In this document: positions 43,382 to 55,914 of the stretch, one piece after another
Numbering within the stretch: the first letter of the stretch is position 1
Layout of the letters: every line of letters starts with the position of its first letter
Assembly (NCBI RefSeq): GCF_030253575.1
Contig: NC_080562.1
Span: 23,839,352-23,903,351, forward strand
DNA length: 64,000 nucleotides
Source: Rhododendron vialii
Taxonomy: Eukaryota; Streptophyta; Magnoliopsida; Ericales; Ericaceae
Reading direction: 5' to 3'
Translations under genes and position numbers: made by a program
Notes under the pieces: generated by a model
Database searches by the model: none
The model's input: the letters and a program-made list of their open reading frames with translations, nothing else
What the model was told of the DNA's origin: nothing

Positions 43382-44682
43382 CCTACAATACTCTATCCAT
43401 TTGTTATCCACATTCATTCCACTTCCCTTTCACGAACATCAAATCATTCAATCGAATCCAAAAGCCATTTAATCAATCACATGGCGTTACGAGGCCAACA
43501 ATCTACCGTATCGCATACAAGCAATTACATACGTTCTCACCATACCTCAAAGTAACCTACCAACCCATAGTAGCTATATGACATACGACCCGCCTGTATT
43601 GACACTTAAATCTTAAATGACGAACGCCATTGAGAACTAATAGTTCAACGAATCAAGAGGACAAGAGGTCCTATTAGACATGCTCACGTCTACCCATAAT
43701 ACTCACTACGGCACCTCAGATAACCTACTGTACTTTAAACTAGCTTTAGGGTACATTTCTCATTTACAACAAACCTAAGATGGCACTTAACGATTGTTTA
43801 AAGAGTGAAAACAATCAACGAATCATCAAAGGACGAGTAAACAAGCTTAGAGATGGTTTAAAGGTGTTTTCGAGGTGTTAAAAGTGATGGGGGTCAAAAA
43901 GATAAAGTTTAGAACAAAGCTGAAAAACTGTCCCTAAGCCAAAGGTATCAATACCTAGCATAATGGTATCGATATCATTTGACCAAGAAGCTTTCCAGAC
44001 GCAAGAGTATCAATACCTAGGACAAATGGTATCGATAACAAGTGAATTTCTAGGTTTGAAACATAAAGGTATTGATAACAATTTCAATGGTATCGATAAC
44101 ATTTTCAATGGTATCGATAACGATTCACTTCGAACAGATTTTTCTGCAGATTTTTGAAACTATTCCCAACAATCAAACCAACAATTTCAAGCACGATCAA
44201 AGTACAAATTCAACTCATAGGCATATAGAAAGAGCAAGAAATCCCTACCTCATGGTTGGAGAGCCAACACGGAGAGAGATCGGGCCTCGACCTCCAAAAT
44301 CAACACCGAGCCAAATACGAACCACCGAGCTCCTACGAATGCAATACGAGCTCCAACACACGAAGAGATGAAGGTTGGGAGGTTGATTGATGGAGGGTTG
44401 AAGTTGTATTGGTGGGTTTTTGAGTGAGAGTAAGAGGGAGATAGAGATGCCGAGAGAAAGGGAGATCGGGAGAGGAGAGAGGGAGAGATGGGAGATTTTT
44501 AATCTCCTACAACAAACACACCCCTTATATACTAGCATATACACAAAATACACTTGCACTCCCTCTAATTGTAATTCTATCATTCAAACCCCAAATCAAT
44601 TAAACTCAACAAATTTCACACTTTCCTCATTTACAATATCGAACAAATATTTTAATAATTTCTGAAATGAAGGGTCCTTACA
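42317..44682 (-). mobile_element. Solo LTR, 2366 bp, 5-bp TSD CTCAT, minus orientation
   Basis: The unit begins TGTCACACCCTCG and ends GGGTCCTTACA, flanked by CTCAT at 42312-42316 and 44683-44687. Read on the minus strand it starts TGTAAGGACCC and ends GAGGGTGTGACA. A TATA-like TATATAAGGGG (inverse of 44524-44534) is placed correctly for minus orientation. A GGGTCACC(C/T)(C/T)GAGTCTA block repeats about six times at 42955-43185, and a ~34-bp AT run lies at 43345-43379. There is no internal coding sequence. It interrupts the copia element between its envelope-like region and its polypurine tract. Confidence 0.92.
42955..43185. repeat. Tandem short repeats inside the solo LTR (GGGTCACC...GTCTA)
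   Basis: AGGGTCACCCCGAGTCTATT and GGTCACCTCGGGTCTAGTTC alternate several times, each followed by TCCCTCAATAA or CCCTCGAGCG. Comparable blocks occupy the same relative place in the LTRs at 3245, 56524 and 60861. Confidence 0.8.
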
Positions 44683-44790
44683 CTCATCATATTCATTAAA
44701 AAATTTATTAAGGGGGAGCATGTACTAAGGGGAAGATTTATTGGCATAATTTTTGCTCTTCTTAAAAACTATCATTTTTGTGCCATCATC

Positions 44791-44804
44791 AAAAAGGGGG
44801 AGAT
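44791..44804 (+). promoter_or_regulatory. Polypurine tract of the second copia element
   Basis: AAAAAGGGGGAGAT directly precedes TGTTGAAAA, the start of the 3' LTR at 44805. Purine tracts of this form prime plus-strand cDNA synthesis and mark the 3' LTR boundary in SIRE-type elements. Confidence 0.85.
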
Positions 44805-44990
44805 TGTTGAAAAAATGTATACATATTAATTTGTTGGAAAATTATATGTATTACAATTATATATTTATTTTGATGACTGTCGAAAAATCAAATTAATTAT
44901 TTTGATGATGTTTTTATATTTATCGCCAAGTTATTTTCGAACTAATTTTCTCTACCTTGTAAAATTGCTTAAAGTCTCTTGAATTCACCA
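44805..44990 (+). mobile_element. Start of the 3' LTR of the second copia element (truncated)
   Basis: The LTR begins TGTTGAAAAAATGT after the polypurine tract and runs for about 185 bp. Then sequence full of GCCGACTAAA motifs (CACTA-like) begins. No end with CA is present. Confidence 0.7.
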
Positions 44991-44999
44991 AACCATTGC

Positions 45000-45620
45000 C
45001 GACTAAAATTCCCGACTAAAAAAAGTTTAGTCGCCAATTTGTGTACAATTACCGACTAAAATATATTTAGTCGCCCTTAAGTTACAATTTGCAAACTAAA
45101 CATGTTTTGGTCGGTAAATTTAGGTTTTTGCCGACTAAACAAATGTTTTAGTCGGTAAATGTTTAATTTTTGTGAATTAAAAATATCAATTCATTTGCCG
45201 ACTAAATCATTTAGTTGGTAAATATATATTTTTTCCGATTAAACTTATATGTAGTCGGTAAATGTCCATTTTTTGTCATTTTAAAATGTCAACATGTTTG
45301 CTGACTAAAATATTTAGTAGGGAAATATCAATATTTTGGGTTAAATAATAAATAAATGAAATACATTTTCCGACTAAATCATTCGTTGGTAAATATCTAC
45401 TTTTTCCGACTAAACTTATATGTAGTCAGTAAATGTCCATTTTTTGCCATTTTAAAATGTCAACATGTTTGCCAACTAAAATATTTAGTCAGGAAATATC
45501 AGTATTTTGCGTTAAATAATAAATAAATAAAATACATTTGCCGACGAATTATTTGGTCGGAAAATATTAAATTTACCGACTAAATATATATCTAGTCGGG
45601 ATATGGTAATTTTTTTTGCC
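45000..45620. repeat. CACTA subterminal array, left (GCCGACTAAA / TTTAGTCGG)
   Basis: About twenty variants of TGCCGACTAAA, or its inverse TTTAGTCGGTAAA, lie within 620 bp on both strands. A longer unit (CCGACTAAACTTATATGTAG) also repeats near 45235 and 45405. The same decamer dominates the regions at 51.65-52.15 and 62.78-63.0 kb. Confidence 0.85.
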
Positions 45621-45799
45621 AATTAAAAAAATATCAATATTTGTTCCAATTACATTCATCACAATGCAACCTTCCCAATCAAAACCGTTCATTTTTCTTT
45701 TTCTTTTTAATCATAAGATTCTTGTAAATTTTTTACTACATTGGGTTAAGGAAGCTCCTTCATCAGCACACAAATTCCTAAATAAAAAGAATTTTGGTG

Positions 45800-47690
45800 T
45801 TTAATAAAAAGATTTTTTATCCGATCAAGTATCTATCCATATTACAGGTAACTTCATTCTTGGCACGATGATCTAATTCGTATTACGTCCAAGATAGATG
45901 ATTTTGATTGCCGGAAAAGACCTCAGGTGGGGCTCGGTTAGTACACTATAACACTTAAACGTCTCTGAAAGCATTAAATGTCTTTCGATCATGTGGTCGC
46001 TGATATTTAATGATCTCCGATTTTTGTGACAATGCTATAATTGATAAAACGTAAAATCCTAGCGGTTCAGATCGAGCATTAAAACAATAAGCCGGCAACT
46101 ACATTTAAAATCTATACATTCAACTTATTTGTTTATAAATCAAAGTCTTGTGCTATAGTCTAATGTACAGTAGTCAAACAATTGCAAGATAATTAGGACG
46201 ATCGATACTGTTCATGTTGTTGTGCTTTGTGTTTTAGTCATTCTCATACAATTTTGTGTCTATCGAATTTTGAAAGCCCCTTGTTCGGGACGCAGATTCA
46301 TTATTAGAATGATATTTTACGTCCGATTCATATGTGAGGATAAAAGATTTACTTCATTTTCTGCTGGAATGATCTATCCCTCTTACATAAAAGATAGACA
46401 GTTCCGATTTAAAAAAAAAAAAAAAAGCTTAGTCGGCCCTCGAGCGGGGCACTATAAGATTTTAATGCCTCTGGAAGCACCAAATGTGTTCTGATCATGT
46501 GGTTGCCGACATTTGATTATCACCAATTCTGGTGAAAAGGATATAATTGATAAGATGTTAAATTCTAACGGTTTAAATCGACCATTTGAAAAAATGAGTT
46601 GGCAACTATCTATAAAATCTACACATTGAAGTAATTTTGACCTGTCCAAAAAAAAAAGTGAATGGTAGCTAATATTATACTCCTACGACATAGCTCTAAT
46701 AATCTTCTACATGATTATTTAGCGGATCTTAATAAGCCAAAATTATTTGAACAACCGAGGCTCTCGATGAGTATATTGATTAAATAATTATCATAAAAAT
46801 TTGACTTAATTGGATTTAGAAAGGTTCTTAATTGGGACTCAATTTGTTTTCTGGATGATATTTATCGTCCGATCAAATGTGTTGCGATACTTGATCAACT
46901 TCATTCTTGGTACGATTGATGAACTTCATAATATGTAAAAGATAAACGGTTCGGATCGAAAAATAAAAACTCTGGGGGGGTCGGGTTTTCCAATCTAATG
47001 CTTTAATGCCTCAGGATGCATCGAGTGTTGTCCAATCAGGCATCCGCTGATATCTAATGATCTCCAATTTTGGTGACAACGATTAAATTAGTGAGACGTG
47101 AAATCCTAACGATTCAGATCGACTACTATAAAAATATAGTTTGTAATGACCTTTAAACTATATAAGTTCAATGTAATTGTTAACTAAGTCTTGTGTTATA
47201 CTTGAACATACGGTAGCCATTCGATCGCGACATAATTACGACAATCCAAACTGTTGATTTTGTTTTCCTTGTTGTTTATATCATTGTCGTAAAAAATTAT
47301 CCTGATCGGGTTTGGAAAACTTCTTTATCGAGACACAATTTTATTAACAAAATGAGTTTTATATCCGATCAAGTGTGCAGTGATACTAGATTAACTTCAT
47401 TTTTGGTACGAATGATGCAGTCCATATATATATAAATAAATAAAAACAGTTCCGATCGAAAAAATGACTCAGGTGGGGGTTGGGTATTACAATCTAATAC
47501 TCTATGCTGTGTTTGGATGAATTTTTGAAAAATTATTTATGAGAATAGTAGTATGGGGAATCTTTTGAAAAATGCTTTTCAAAAAATAAAACAAACAAGG
47601 CATTAATATCTTGGGATCTATCAAATGTTGTCCGTCAAGTGGTCGTCGATATCCAATGATGTTCGATTTTGGAGATAATTATGGGATTAA
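45800..47690 (+). repeat. Four tandem copies of the uncharacterised ~500-bp repeat
   Basis: An anchor phrase of the type GTGGTCGCTGATATTTAATG followed by ATCTCCGATTTTxGTGACAA occurs at about 45993, 46499, 47041 and 47640. The spacings are about 506, 542 and 599 bp. Other shared blocks include GATCAAGTxTxxxxTGATA, TTCATTxTTGGTACGA, CAGGTGGGGxTCGG and TTGTGTTATAxTxxAATxTA. The fourth copy carries an extra AT-rich insertion near 47508-47600. None contains a recognisable domain. Confidence 0.75.
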
Positions 47691-47699
47691 TGAGCATCA

Positions 47700-48176
47700 T
47701 TAAATATTATTGTTTGATTAAAATTTAAAATTTGTTCTCACTACGCGATACACGGGCACTTAATTAGTACAGTACTTTTTGCGCCAATTTAAAATTTTCA
47801 CAAAAATGTTGGCGGGGACTAGGTTAATCTTCGACCACTCGGCAATTGGATTTCTTCAATAGAACGACGCCGTCCACAACACACCTGAGCCCATATCAAG
47901 TTATGCACTTCCCCTTGCCCTCCCTCTCTCTTCCTCTTCCTTCCACCACCGAAGTCATCGTCGTCGGACAAAGCACCATGGACGCCACCACTGAAGCCAC
48001 TCCTTTTTCTCCCCGACTCTGATCTCTTGCTCTCTCATAAGGTTAGTGTACTAATTTCTTATAGCAATTTCATGGAACCTAATTTCAGATCTGAAGAAAA
48101 CTTTGATTTTCGTCATGAAACGTAAAATCTAGGTTTTTTGTCAAAGCTAGGTTTAAACTCCCACAAATCTCTGTGC

Positions 48177-48246
<70 letters not shown>

Positions 48247-51200
48247 TGTCGTTCCACCTACCTCTCACGATCTTAACCCAACCGTTGCAGAAATTGATTC
48301 TTAGTTCGTCGTCTACTGTTATCCATCCGAAGAGACAGACATACCCTCTGTTCATGATACATTCAAGGCCACGAAATCGGTGAGAAAACTAATCTTGTTA
48401 GCCTTTCATAATCTCTTAGAGGTCACTAGGTTTCGCTTTGCCTTCCTCTTTTGCTTGTTTTGCTTTGTTTTGCAGGAGATTTATGGTGTTAGCTCTGTAG
48501 TATTATTTTTGATTAGTTTGTTCCCTTGTTTTGTTTCTTATATAGTTTGATTTTGATTTCATTTGTTGTTTTCAGATTTTGGAACCCTAGTTCTGCTCTA
48601 CTCAGAAACTCATACGACTTCAAGTGCCCGAACTTTGACGATATTGGTAATGGCAATTGCTGCACCTTACCTGTTTGTGAAAATGTTTATGCTGGTATTA
48701 CTATTAGGCCCTCCAATAGTTTTAAGTGTAACACTAGAGTTTTGAAGGAGAAAAGAAAACTGAATTGCTCTAGTTTTCAGATAATTATGAGGAGATGGAC
48801 TTTATTTGAAAGAAGATAATCTTTTTATGGTTATTATAGATGAATGAGAATGCAAAATACGATTAGACGAGCTCTATTCTCTATTCTCACTTTTTATGTA
48901 GCACTCTACATGTTCGTTGAATTGTCTGAATGGCTTTTTTTTTTTTTTTGCATGGTTAGAAAAATATAAGATTCTCTCAAAGGTCACATCTTATTTAACT
49001 GAACTTCTTGTAGAGAAACACCATGACTTCTAGAACTTACTCCATGGTACTGCCACCGCATCTGTAGCTGCAACTTAAAAAACTATCCCAGCGGCTATTT
49101 TAAATTTGATTCAATGTTTTGGAATATGTTTATGTTGGCTTGTTTTGGACTACTACTGGTTGCTATCAAACATTTGCTAGCAATGCCATTACGTTTACTT
49201 CAAATCATTTCCTAGTCTTGCCAAGCATTTTAATTAGTTGAGTTGATAAAAAACTTAACCTTACTGTGATACTAAAGTTTGTTTTTGGCACCTTTGCAAC
49301 TACAAACTTATCTTTTTATGTTCACCTTCGCTTCTGTACCGTGCAGAACACTAATTTTCTAGTTTCTCCTAACATTCTATAATGAGGTGCACAAATGAAT
49401 TAGTTAGAGACCAGAGCATCTTAAACAAACAGAATGTGAGTTTGTATTCTGATTTTTAGTATTATATACATATAATTGCTTTTCTAGTACAATTTTTTTG
49501 TTTCACTCTTTGTTGCAATGAGAAAAACAAGCATGGACACCGAACTCGATATCATGTGGGACAACTGGATAAAAAAAACTGTGATAAAAAAAAGAGAGGA
49601 AACAATAACGGCTCCATAGATCACGGTTTTAAAACAGTGATTAATATGAAAAGATCACGGATAAAAACTATGATCTTTTTGCCTTTTCCTAGCAGTGCTT
49701 ACTGATTTAAACTTTGCTCGCAGCGTTACAAATGTGGTTTAAATACTACTTCCTGTTTACACCTTGAAAGGTATTGCTCATTTTTTCCTATAGTGGTTTA
49801 AATGTATAGAACAGTATAACTCCTTCCCCTGAATACCATGTCATGGTTATCATTGGCATCAACGTATAAATAGTCCGCTGATTCTATGTGATTGAGGGAA
49901 TGTAGATTCACAAATATTCCCTGAATACCATGTACTCCATAACATGATTACATGTTGGAAGAATTTTATCAGTTTAGTTGTTTCATCTACGAAAGAATAT
50001 GACTTGCATATCAGTACTCAAGTGCTTTTTAATTATGCTACTTAATTAAGTTGTTCCATTAGTGGGCAAATTTTATCTACAAAGCTACCCAACTGCCTTC
50101 CTTAATATCTCACTTTTGACTCATTCTTTGCAATGCTCATATTTACGTCAGGTGCTCAGTCATGAGGATGTCAAAATATAGCTAAAGAGACATATCTTGT
50201 AAAGATTTATATATGAGTGATGTATGTTTGCACAATTCAGATCATGTTTTATGGTAATCAAGCTCAGGTAAGATTGTTACTTTTGGCCTATTGTTTTTTT
50301 CCGTGTCAAATTCTTCTCATCTTTTAAAGCTCTAGTTTATGTCTGTGAAGAACCTAAACACAAGGAGGTGTAGCACTAATTATGGTGAGTGCTATCCAGA
50401 ATTGTAGTTGTTTTATTCCTAATCCTAATCAGGTAATGATACTAGAGTACTATTTTAAGTTGTTTATGACTCATGATTTGCTATGGTGTGCGTGGGTGTT
50501 AATTAGATTGGTCACAATAATGTGATGGTCGACATAGATTTTTTTGGTTTACTTTTTCAGTATTTTACTAGTGTGATAAGATGCCCTGTTGATGCCTTAG
50601 GCATTTGAGTTTTGAGTGTCCATGTGTTCAATTAGGAAAAAGTTTACAGCTGCACCATGATAAAGAAAATATACATGCACAATCTAGCAAATAATGGCTA
50701 AAAGACCTGCTAACCTAGAGGAAGAACATAGGTGGATGGCCCAAGAAGTATGTGGATATGTTGAAGCTGTCCTAAACAGCCTTGCAGCCAATGTCGGAAT
50801 GTCCCAAAGGTCAGTTTTAGTTTTCTCAATGCCTCCATGATTCGTTAATCTTTCATGGTCTAATCTGGTTGTACTTTTTAATTCAATAGTATTACTCTGT
50901 TGTTTCAATTGCCTCGGTGTAGTTCCAATTTTGTACTTGGATTCTTTTGCATCGGCTTTTTTAGTTAATCCATTGCTTTCCAATTTGAAACTCAATAAGT
51001 TTTTATCGTCTGGTTATAGTTGGTGCAATATACACTTGATTCCTTATGTATCTGCTTGTTATGTATATACCGGCATGAAAGGTTACTGCCATGGTGACGC
51101 CTGAATCTTTGAATGTCAATAATAGTTTGTTCATGTTTGATTGTAATGAATTTTATTTAGGCACTGTTGCACCATATGTCACCAGAAAATTTGGCTCTAG

Positions 51201-51650
51201 TCTTTAGAGGACCAAGTAATTCTTTTTGGTTGCAATGCTAACATATCATTTTGGCATTATATTTTTTTTTCAGGTTTGTCTGATGAGATCCAAGAAGATA
51301 CGTCATGAGAAGTGATTTGATCTTTCAATTTTAATCGATCTTTATCTAATTATGGACTATATATAAAGAAGTTAGATTTTGCCGTGGATTCTACCATGCT
51401 TGGATAAGTTACCAATTTGTTGTTGTTGAAGAACTTTCTTGTACAATTTATTTCTCACTTTTGTGGTACAGTTTGTTAAATATTTGATGAACACCTTTTA
51501 TTTATGGAAGTTATGAATGGATTATTCTTGAAATTCAGAGCTTAATTACAGTAGGTTGGTGAATAGATGTATGGAATTATTGGTTGCTTGATTTAATTTA
51601 CAAGGAATCAAAATAAAATATTAAAGCAGGTTTTGAAATCAGATTTAATA
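47700..51650. other. Interior of the CACTA-like element: CT-rich leader-like sequence, no recognisable protein
   Basis: Around 47880-48030 the sequence resembles a plant 5' leader: CT-rich, then ACCATGGACGCCACCACTGA, with a splice-donor-like AAG/GTTAGT at about 48040. More donor- and acceptor-like sites appear (TTTGCAG near 48470, TTTTTTTTCAG near 51270). Short frames at 48138-48383 and 48526-48819 have no known domain, and the first is mostly a (CT)n run. It may be a non-coding transcript or a captured host fragment; I cannot assign a function. Confidence 0.35.
48181..48243. repeat. (CT)n microsatellite, ~63 bp
   Basis: An uninterrupted CT run. The overlapping open frame with a long Ser-Leu tract is an artefact of it. 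Confidence 0.95.
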
Positions 51651-51654
51651 GTTG

Positions 51655-52155
51655 TAGTATGACATTTACCGACTAAATATTTAGTCGGAAAAGTTGTAAC
51701 TTGCCAACAACCATTATGGGAAAATGTGACATTTGCTGACTAAATATTTAGTCTGGGAAAAGTTGTAACTTGCCAAAAACCATTATGGGAAAATGTGACA
51801 TTTGCCGACTAAAAATTTAGTTGGGAAAAGTTGTTTAACATTTGCCGACTAAAAATTTAGTCGGAAAAAGTAGTATTATCCCAACTAAATAATTAGTCGT
51901 TAATTGTTTAAATATTTACCGACTAAATACTTTTGCCGACTAAATATTTTTGTCGGCAATAATTAAATTTAGCGACTAATTATAAGTTATAATTTGCTGA
52001 TTAAATGTGTTTTAGTTGGAAAATACTATTGCCGACCGCAATTCGCCGATTAAATTGCCGACCAAATTTTTTAGTTGGGAAATACTTTTGCCGACTAAAT
52101 TCCTAACTTTTGCCAACTAAACTGTTAGTTGGGAATGGTGTAATTTCTTGTAGTC
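51655..52155. repeat. CACTA subterminal array, right
   Basis: ACATTTGCCGACTAAA, TTTAGTCGGAAAA and variants repeat throughout. A unit of about 65 bp (AGTTGTAACTTGCCAACAAC onward, through CATTATGGGAAAATGTGACA) is repeated in tandem at about 51695-51840. The array ends at TTTCTTGTAGTC, a CACTA-type terminus. Confidence 0.8.
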
Positions 52156-52571
52156 TCTTTTCTATACATTAATCTCGAATTCGTCTTCTATACTGGAATC
52201 TGATTGCTTTTAAATTGGGAGATTAGTAACCATATTTCAATTCCATTTTTACCTCAAAGATAGAAATCCTAAGAATTCATGAATCATATTTTCATTCCCC
52301 CTAAAATGTCTACCTTCCAAACATAGTCTCACAGTAACTCTCGTGGAGCCCACAACTGATGGGGAACCCACAAGACTGGTTAAATTGTTAAAGTATAAGA
52401 GTTAGACTATCCTATATTATGTGGTTACTTTCCAATAATAGAGATTTGTTATATATTCTTGAAATTTATAAGTTTTTATTTTTGTGATTTGTCTTAATAA
52501 GCAAACTGAAGAAGTTAAAATTATGGTTTTTTTTAAAAATATACTAAAGACATAAAGAACGTATTTTAAAA
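52156..52571. other. Unassigned sequence between the CACTA end and the gypsy gag
   Basis: No coding domain is visible. An AT-rich tail with long A and T runs lies at 52490-52570. Confidence 0.35.
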
Positions 52572-52901
52572 AAAATAAATCTTTTTTTTAACCCTTCCCA
52601 ACACATTAAAGATTTTTTCCATTTTCAACAGCCAGGTCTCAGCATCTGATGGCTTATCAGTTCCCATAAAAGGTGGTGGATTAGTCTTTAGAAATCTATC
52701 AAAAGTATTGCCTTTGTCCAATATCAAAGACCTTGTTGCATTTGTTGGTGCTATTTGGGCCTGATGCCCAGCAAATAATCCCAAAAAAGTCTGAAATGCC
52801 TGAACTGCAACTACCGAGTCAACAGAACCTGTGGGTGCACCAGAATTTGCAATAATTTTTGTAGTTGGATCAGTTGGATCCACAGCGGGGTCGGCTAGAT
52901 T

Positions 52902-53647
52902 TGTAACATCCCGATTTTCCAAGAAATTTCGAAAACATTAACCCTAAAATACACTGAATTTTACAAACTATTAGGCCCCTATTTATCCTTATATCAAAAT
53001 TATAATTTCAAAATAATACAAAAATCTATGTACATTTATTTAACAAAAGCAACTCCAGAGCGATTCTAGTTTTGACATGAACTCCAAGCAACATTGGCCT
53101 AGACTCCGTTTCAGGGGTCTCACTTGTATCAACTGCTCCACTGTGGAATCCTGCAAACTTTAGTAAATTGAACGCCGAAGCAAACGATTTGCCAGGATAC
53201 AAACGTATCCTGAGTGATAATTCACCAAGTAGAATAATCCCAATCCTACTAACCCTTTACTCTACAAAAAATTCTGTAACGCCCCGATTTTTCAAGGAAT
53301 TTCGGAAACATTAACCCTAAAATACACTGAATTTTACAAACTATTAAGCCCCTATTTATCCTTATACAAAAATTATAATTTCAAAATAATACAAAAATCT
53401 ATGTACATTTATTTAACAAAAGCAACTCCAGAGCGACTCTAGTTTTGACACGAATTCCAAGCAACGTTGGCCCAGACTCCGTTGCAGGGGTCCCACCTGT
53501 ATCAACTGCTACACTATGGAATCCTGCAAACTCTGGCAAATTGAACGCCGAAACAAACGATTTGTCAGGATACAAACGTATCCTGAGTGATAATTCACCA
53601 AGTAGAATAATCCCAATCCTACCAACCCTTTACTCTATAATTAACAT
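52902..53647. repeat. 373-bp tandem duplication of the LTR 3' end
   Basis: TGTAACATCCCGATTTTCC starts at 52902, and TGTAACGCCCCGATTTTTC starts at 53275. Both continue with nearly identical sequence (TTAACCCTAAAATACACTGA, GCAACTCCAGAGCGA, AAACGTATCCTGAGTGATAA). Only the outer copy borders the target duplication. Confidence 0.9.
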
Positions 53648-55856
53648 TCAAAAAAAAAAAAACAATAATATTACTGTACAATTGATAATACACGAGAAGT
53701 ATAGAATAATAGCATATCGTCTTTTTCTTTACTATCCATCATCTGACATGAAATCTAAGGATCATCTCCACAAGATCCTTTCCTTCCACATCCACTAACT
53801 ACAACTGTCTCATGGGTCCACCCTTTCTCTTGCTTATCCTGCACCAAGGTCCTAGGTGAGCGCACCTAAGTTATGTATCGAGCATGTTCTCACTTAAGAC
53901 CATAACAGGAAGATCGAGTCATTCCATAACGTGTCGTACATAGGGTCGGACATCCACTACCCCACGCTAACTATAACCGTCTCATAGGACCCATTCTCTT
54001 TCCCAAGAGAAACTTCCCATGACGTATCATACATTAACGTCTCACTAACTTTAACCGTCTCATGAGACCCATTCTCTTCCTCGAAGAGAAACTTCCCATG
54101 ACGTATCATATATTAGTGTCACAACATATCTCGTTATCGGGCCCCGCAGGTAACCCTTTTTAACACAGGGCCCCATTGGTTACCCTTGCCATCGCCATGG
54201 CTCAATTCACAATCCATGCAGTACTCACACTTTCAACACTTTATTATTTTCCATTACTTAACATCGTCTACGTGAGTCACTACTCGAAACCACCCAGTGA
54301 ACCTAAGTCCATTCTAGCACGTACAACATAATACAATCAATAACAACTCAATTCATAATAACATGATACATTTCAATAAGATAAAAAGTACATATCAAAT
54401 AATATTGTGTGAGTAAGTAAACATATAATATTTTATGATTGACCCGATGCCTTTAAGGTTCGTTGAACAAGTAATTTAATTATAATTTTTGTTAATTTCA
54501 AAGGTACCGTTAGCGATTTCATAGACCTAAAGGCTCTTTTAATAACTCTTACAGACTAACAAAAATTTAATGTATTTTTTTTTTTTAATAAAGCCCTTTA
54601 AGATCTTAAGTTTAATTATTGGTTTACGGCCTCCTAATTTCATTTCAGTAACTTTTAAATCTAAAAAAAATGTCGATAGACTTATAATATGTACAGGTTA
54701 TAAACTCTACTCACTTAGTTCTTCCTTTGACTTGGTAAATTAGTAATTAGCTTAGGAAAAAAGAAAATTTTGTGAGTCCTTTGTTAAGATGCTAACCTTG
54801 ACTACCTTAGTATATTACTGTTCGTAAGCACTAGAATATTAAAGGGTAATGATATATTAATATTATTTTTTTTAAAACTAGAATATTTTACTAACTAATT
54901 TATCACGTTCAGCGTTTTACTTAGTAATTAAGTACACACTCCATTTTTCACATTACATGGCATTATCATTTTATTCACCACAAGTCTACCTACTGATTAT
55001 TAAAAAGATGTAAAAATCTATAGTTATTCTAAATACAATGACTACTTTCTATTTCTATCTTTGTCAACCTAAACATTAAATGTACAAGTAGTGGTAAAAT
55101 AAAAAAAAATAAGCCAACACATAGTTTAGGGCCGAGTTTGGATCTAAAGTAAATGCAGGGGGGAACTGTAATTTCTTAAAAAAAATTTAAAACCAAAACG
55201 TGAAGGTTACTGACTACAGTAGCATTCTTGAAAAACAGAGTATTTTCGGTTTTGTATAGGACTAGTGCATGGGGTCATTTTCATTCGTTTCAAGCCATCA
55301 AAAACATTAACTAGAAACTAAATATACTTAGAACAAAGTAAGGGAGCGATTATTCTACCTCGGTTCCGGCCGAACAACTAGGAACCCGGTTATGGAGTTT
55401 TCGGGTTCGCGGGGAAGACGACGGCAACGGGGGCTGCTCGGGAATGGTTTGGTTGTTTGCGAATCGGTTCTGGGATGCTTGAGGTCTGGACTATGGATGG
55501 GTAACCCGAATTGGTGCCCGGACTAGTGTGAAATTGAAACCCACCTGTTTTTCTCTCTCTATACCACCATTGGAGAAACTCAAGCTTTCTCCCTTTCTGC
55601 TCTGAATTTCCAGTGAATGTGGTGGTGTGCTTTTGTGTGAAATTTTCGGAGGAACATGAAGAGTGTATTTATATAGAGGAGATTGGAGAGAGAGAGAGGT
55701 GGTGTGGTGAGTAATTTTAATTCAAAAATAGGGAGGAAAGGGTGGCTGCCGGATTTATGGGGAGAGGAGGTGATAATGGTAGTTGTGATTTGGGGATAAG
55801 GGAGTAGGGTAGTGGCAAAGGATGAGTATGGCAGTGGTGGTGGCGGAAAATAAGTA

Positions 55857-55858
<2 letters not shown>

Positions 55859-55913
<55 letters not shown>
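55859..55913. repeat. (GA)n microsatellite
   Basis: An uninterrupted GA run of about 55 bp lies in the leader part of the minus-oriented solo LTR. The overlapping Ser-Leu-rich frames are artefacts. Confidence 0.95.

Positions 55914-55914
<1 letters not shown>

Larger units (their letters stand above)
39471..44990 (+). mobile_element. 3' half of a second SIRE-type Ty1-copia element, interrupted by a solo LTR
   Basis: The order is RNase H end of pol (39471-40280), a spacer, an envelope-like region (40852-42050), AAGGGGGAG tracts, a polypurine tract at 44791-44804 and an LTR start at 44805. A retroelement with an extra ORF between pol and the 3' LTR fits the SIRE/Maximus group. The 5' part including integrase and most of the reverse transcriptase is missing. 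The solo LTR 42317-44682 splits the region after the envelope-like frame. The 3' LTR is cut at about 44990, where CACTA-type repeats begin. Confidence 0.82.
44990..52155. mobile_element. Probable non-autonomous CACTA (En/Spm-like) element
   Basis: Dense GCCGACTAAA/TTTAGTCGG motifs occupy 45000-45620 and 51655-52140, the pattern expected of subterminal transposase-binding arrays at both ends of a CACTA element. The right edge reads TGTAATTTCTTGTAGTC. Its inverse (GACTACAAGAAATTACAC) differs from the canonical CACTACAAGAAA by one terminal base. The left terminus is eroded (CACCAAACCATTGCCGAC), and I could not confirm a 3-bp target duplication. No TNP1/TNP2-like protein was seen inside. It appears to lie in the 3' LTR of the copia element. 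Confidence 0.65.

Noticed and set aside
48138..48383. Frame with a long Ser-Leu tract
   Set aside because: Created by the (CT)n microsatellite. The same applies to frames at 19478-19783 and 55580-55975.
52902..53280. Full LTR retrotransposon bounded by the two TGTAAC starts
   Set aside because: The two starts are only 373 bp apart, in the same orientation, with non-coding near-identical sequence between them. A tandem duplication explains them better.
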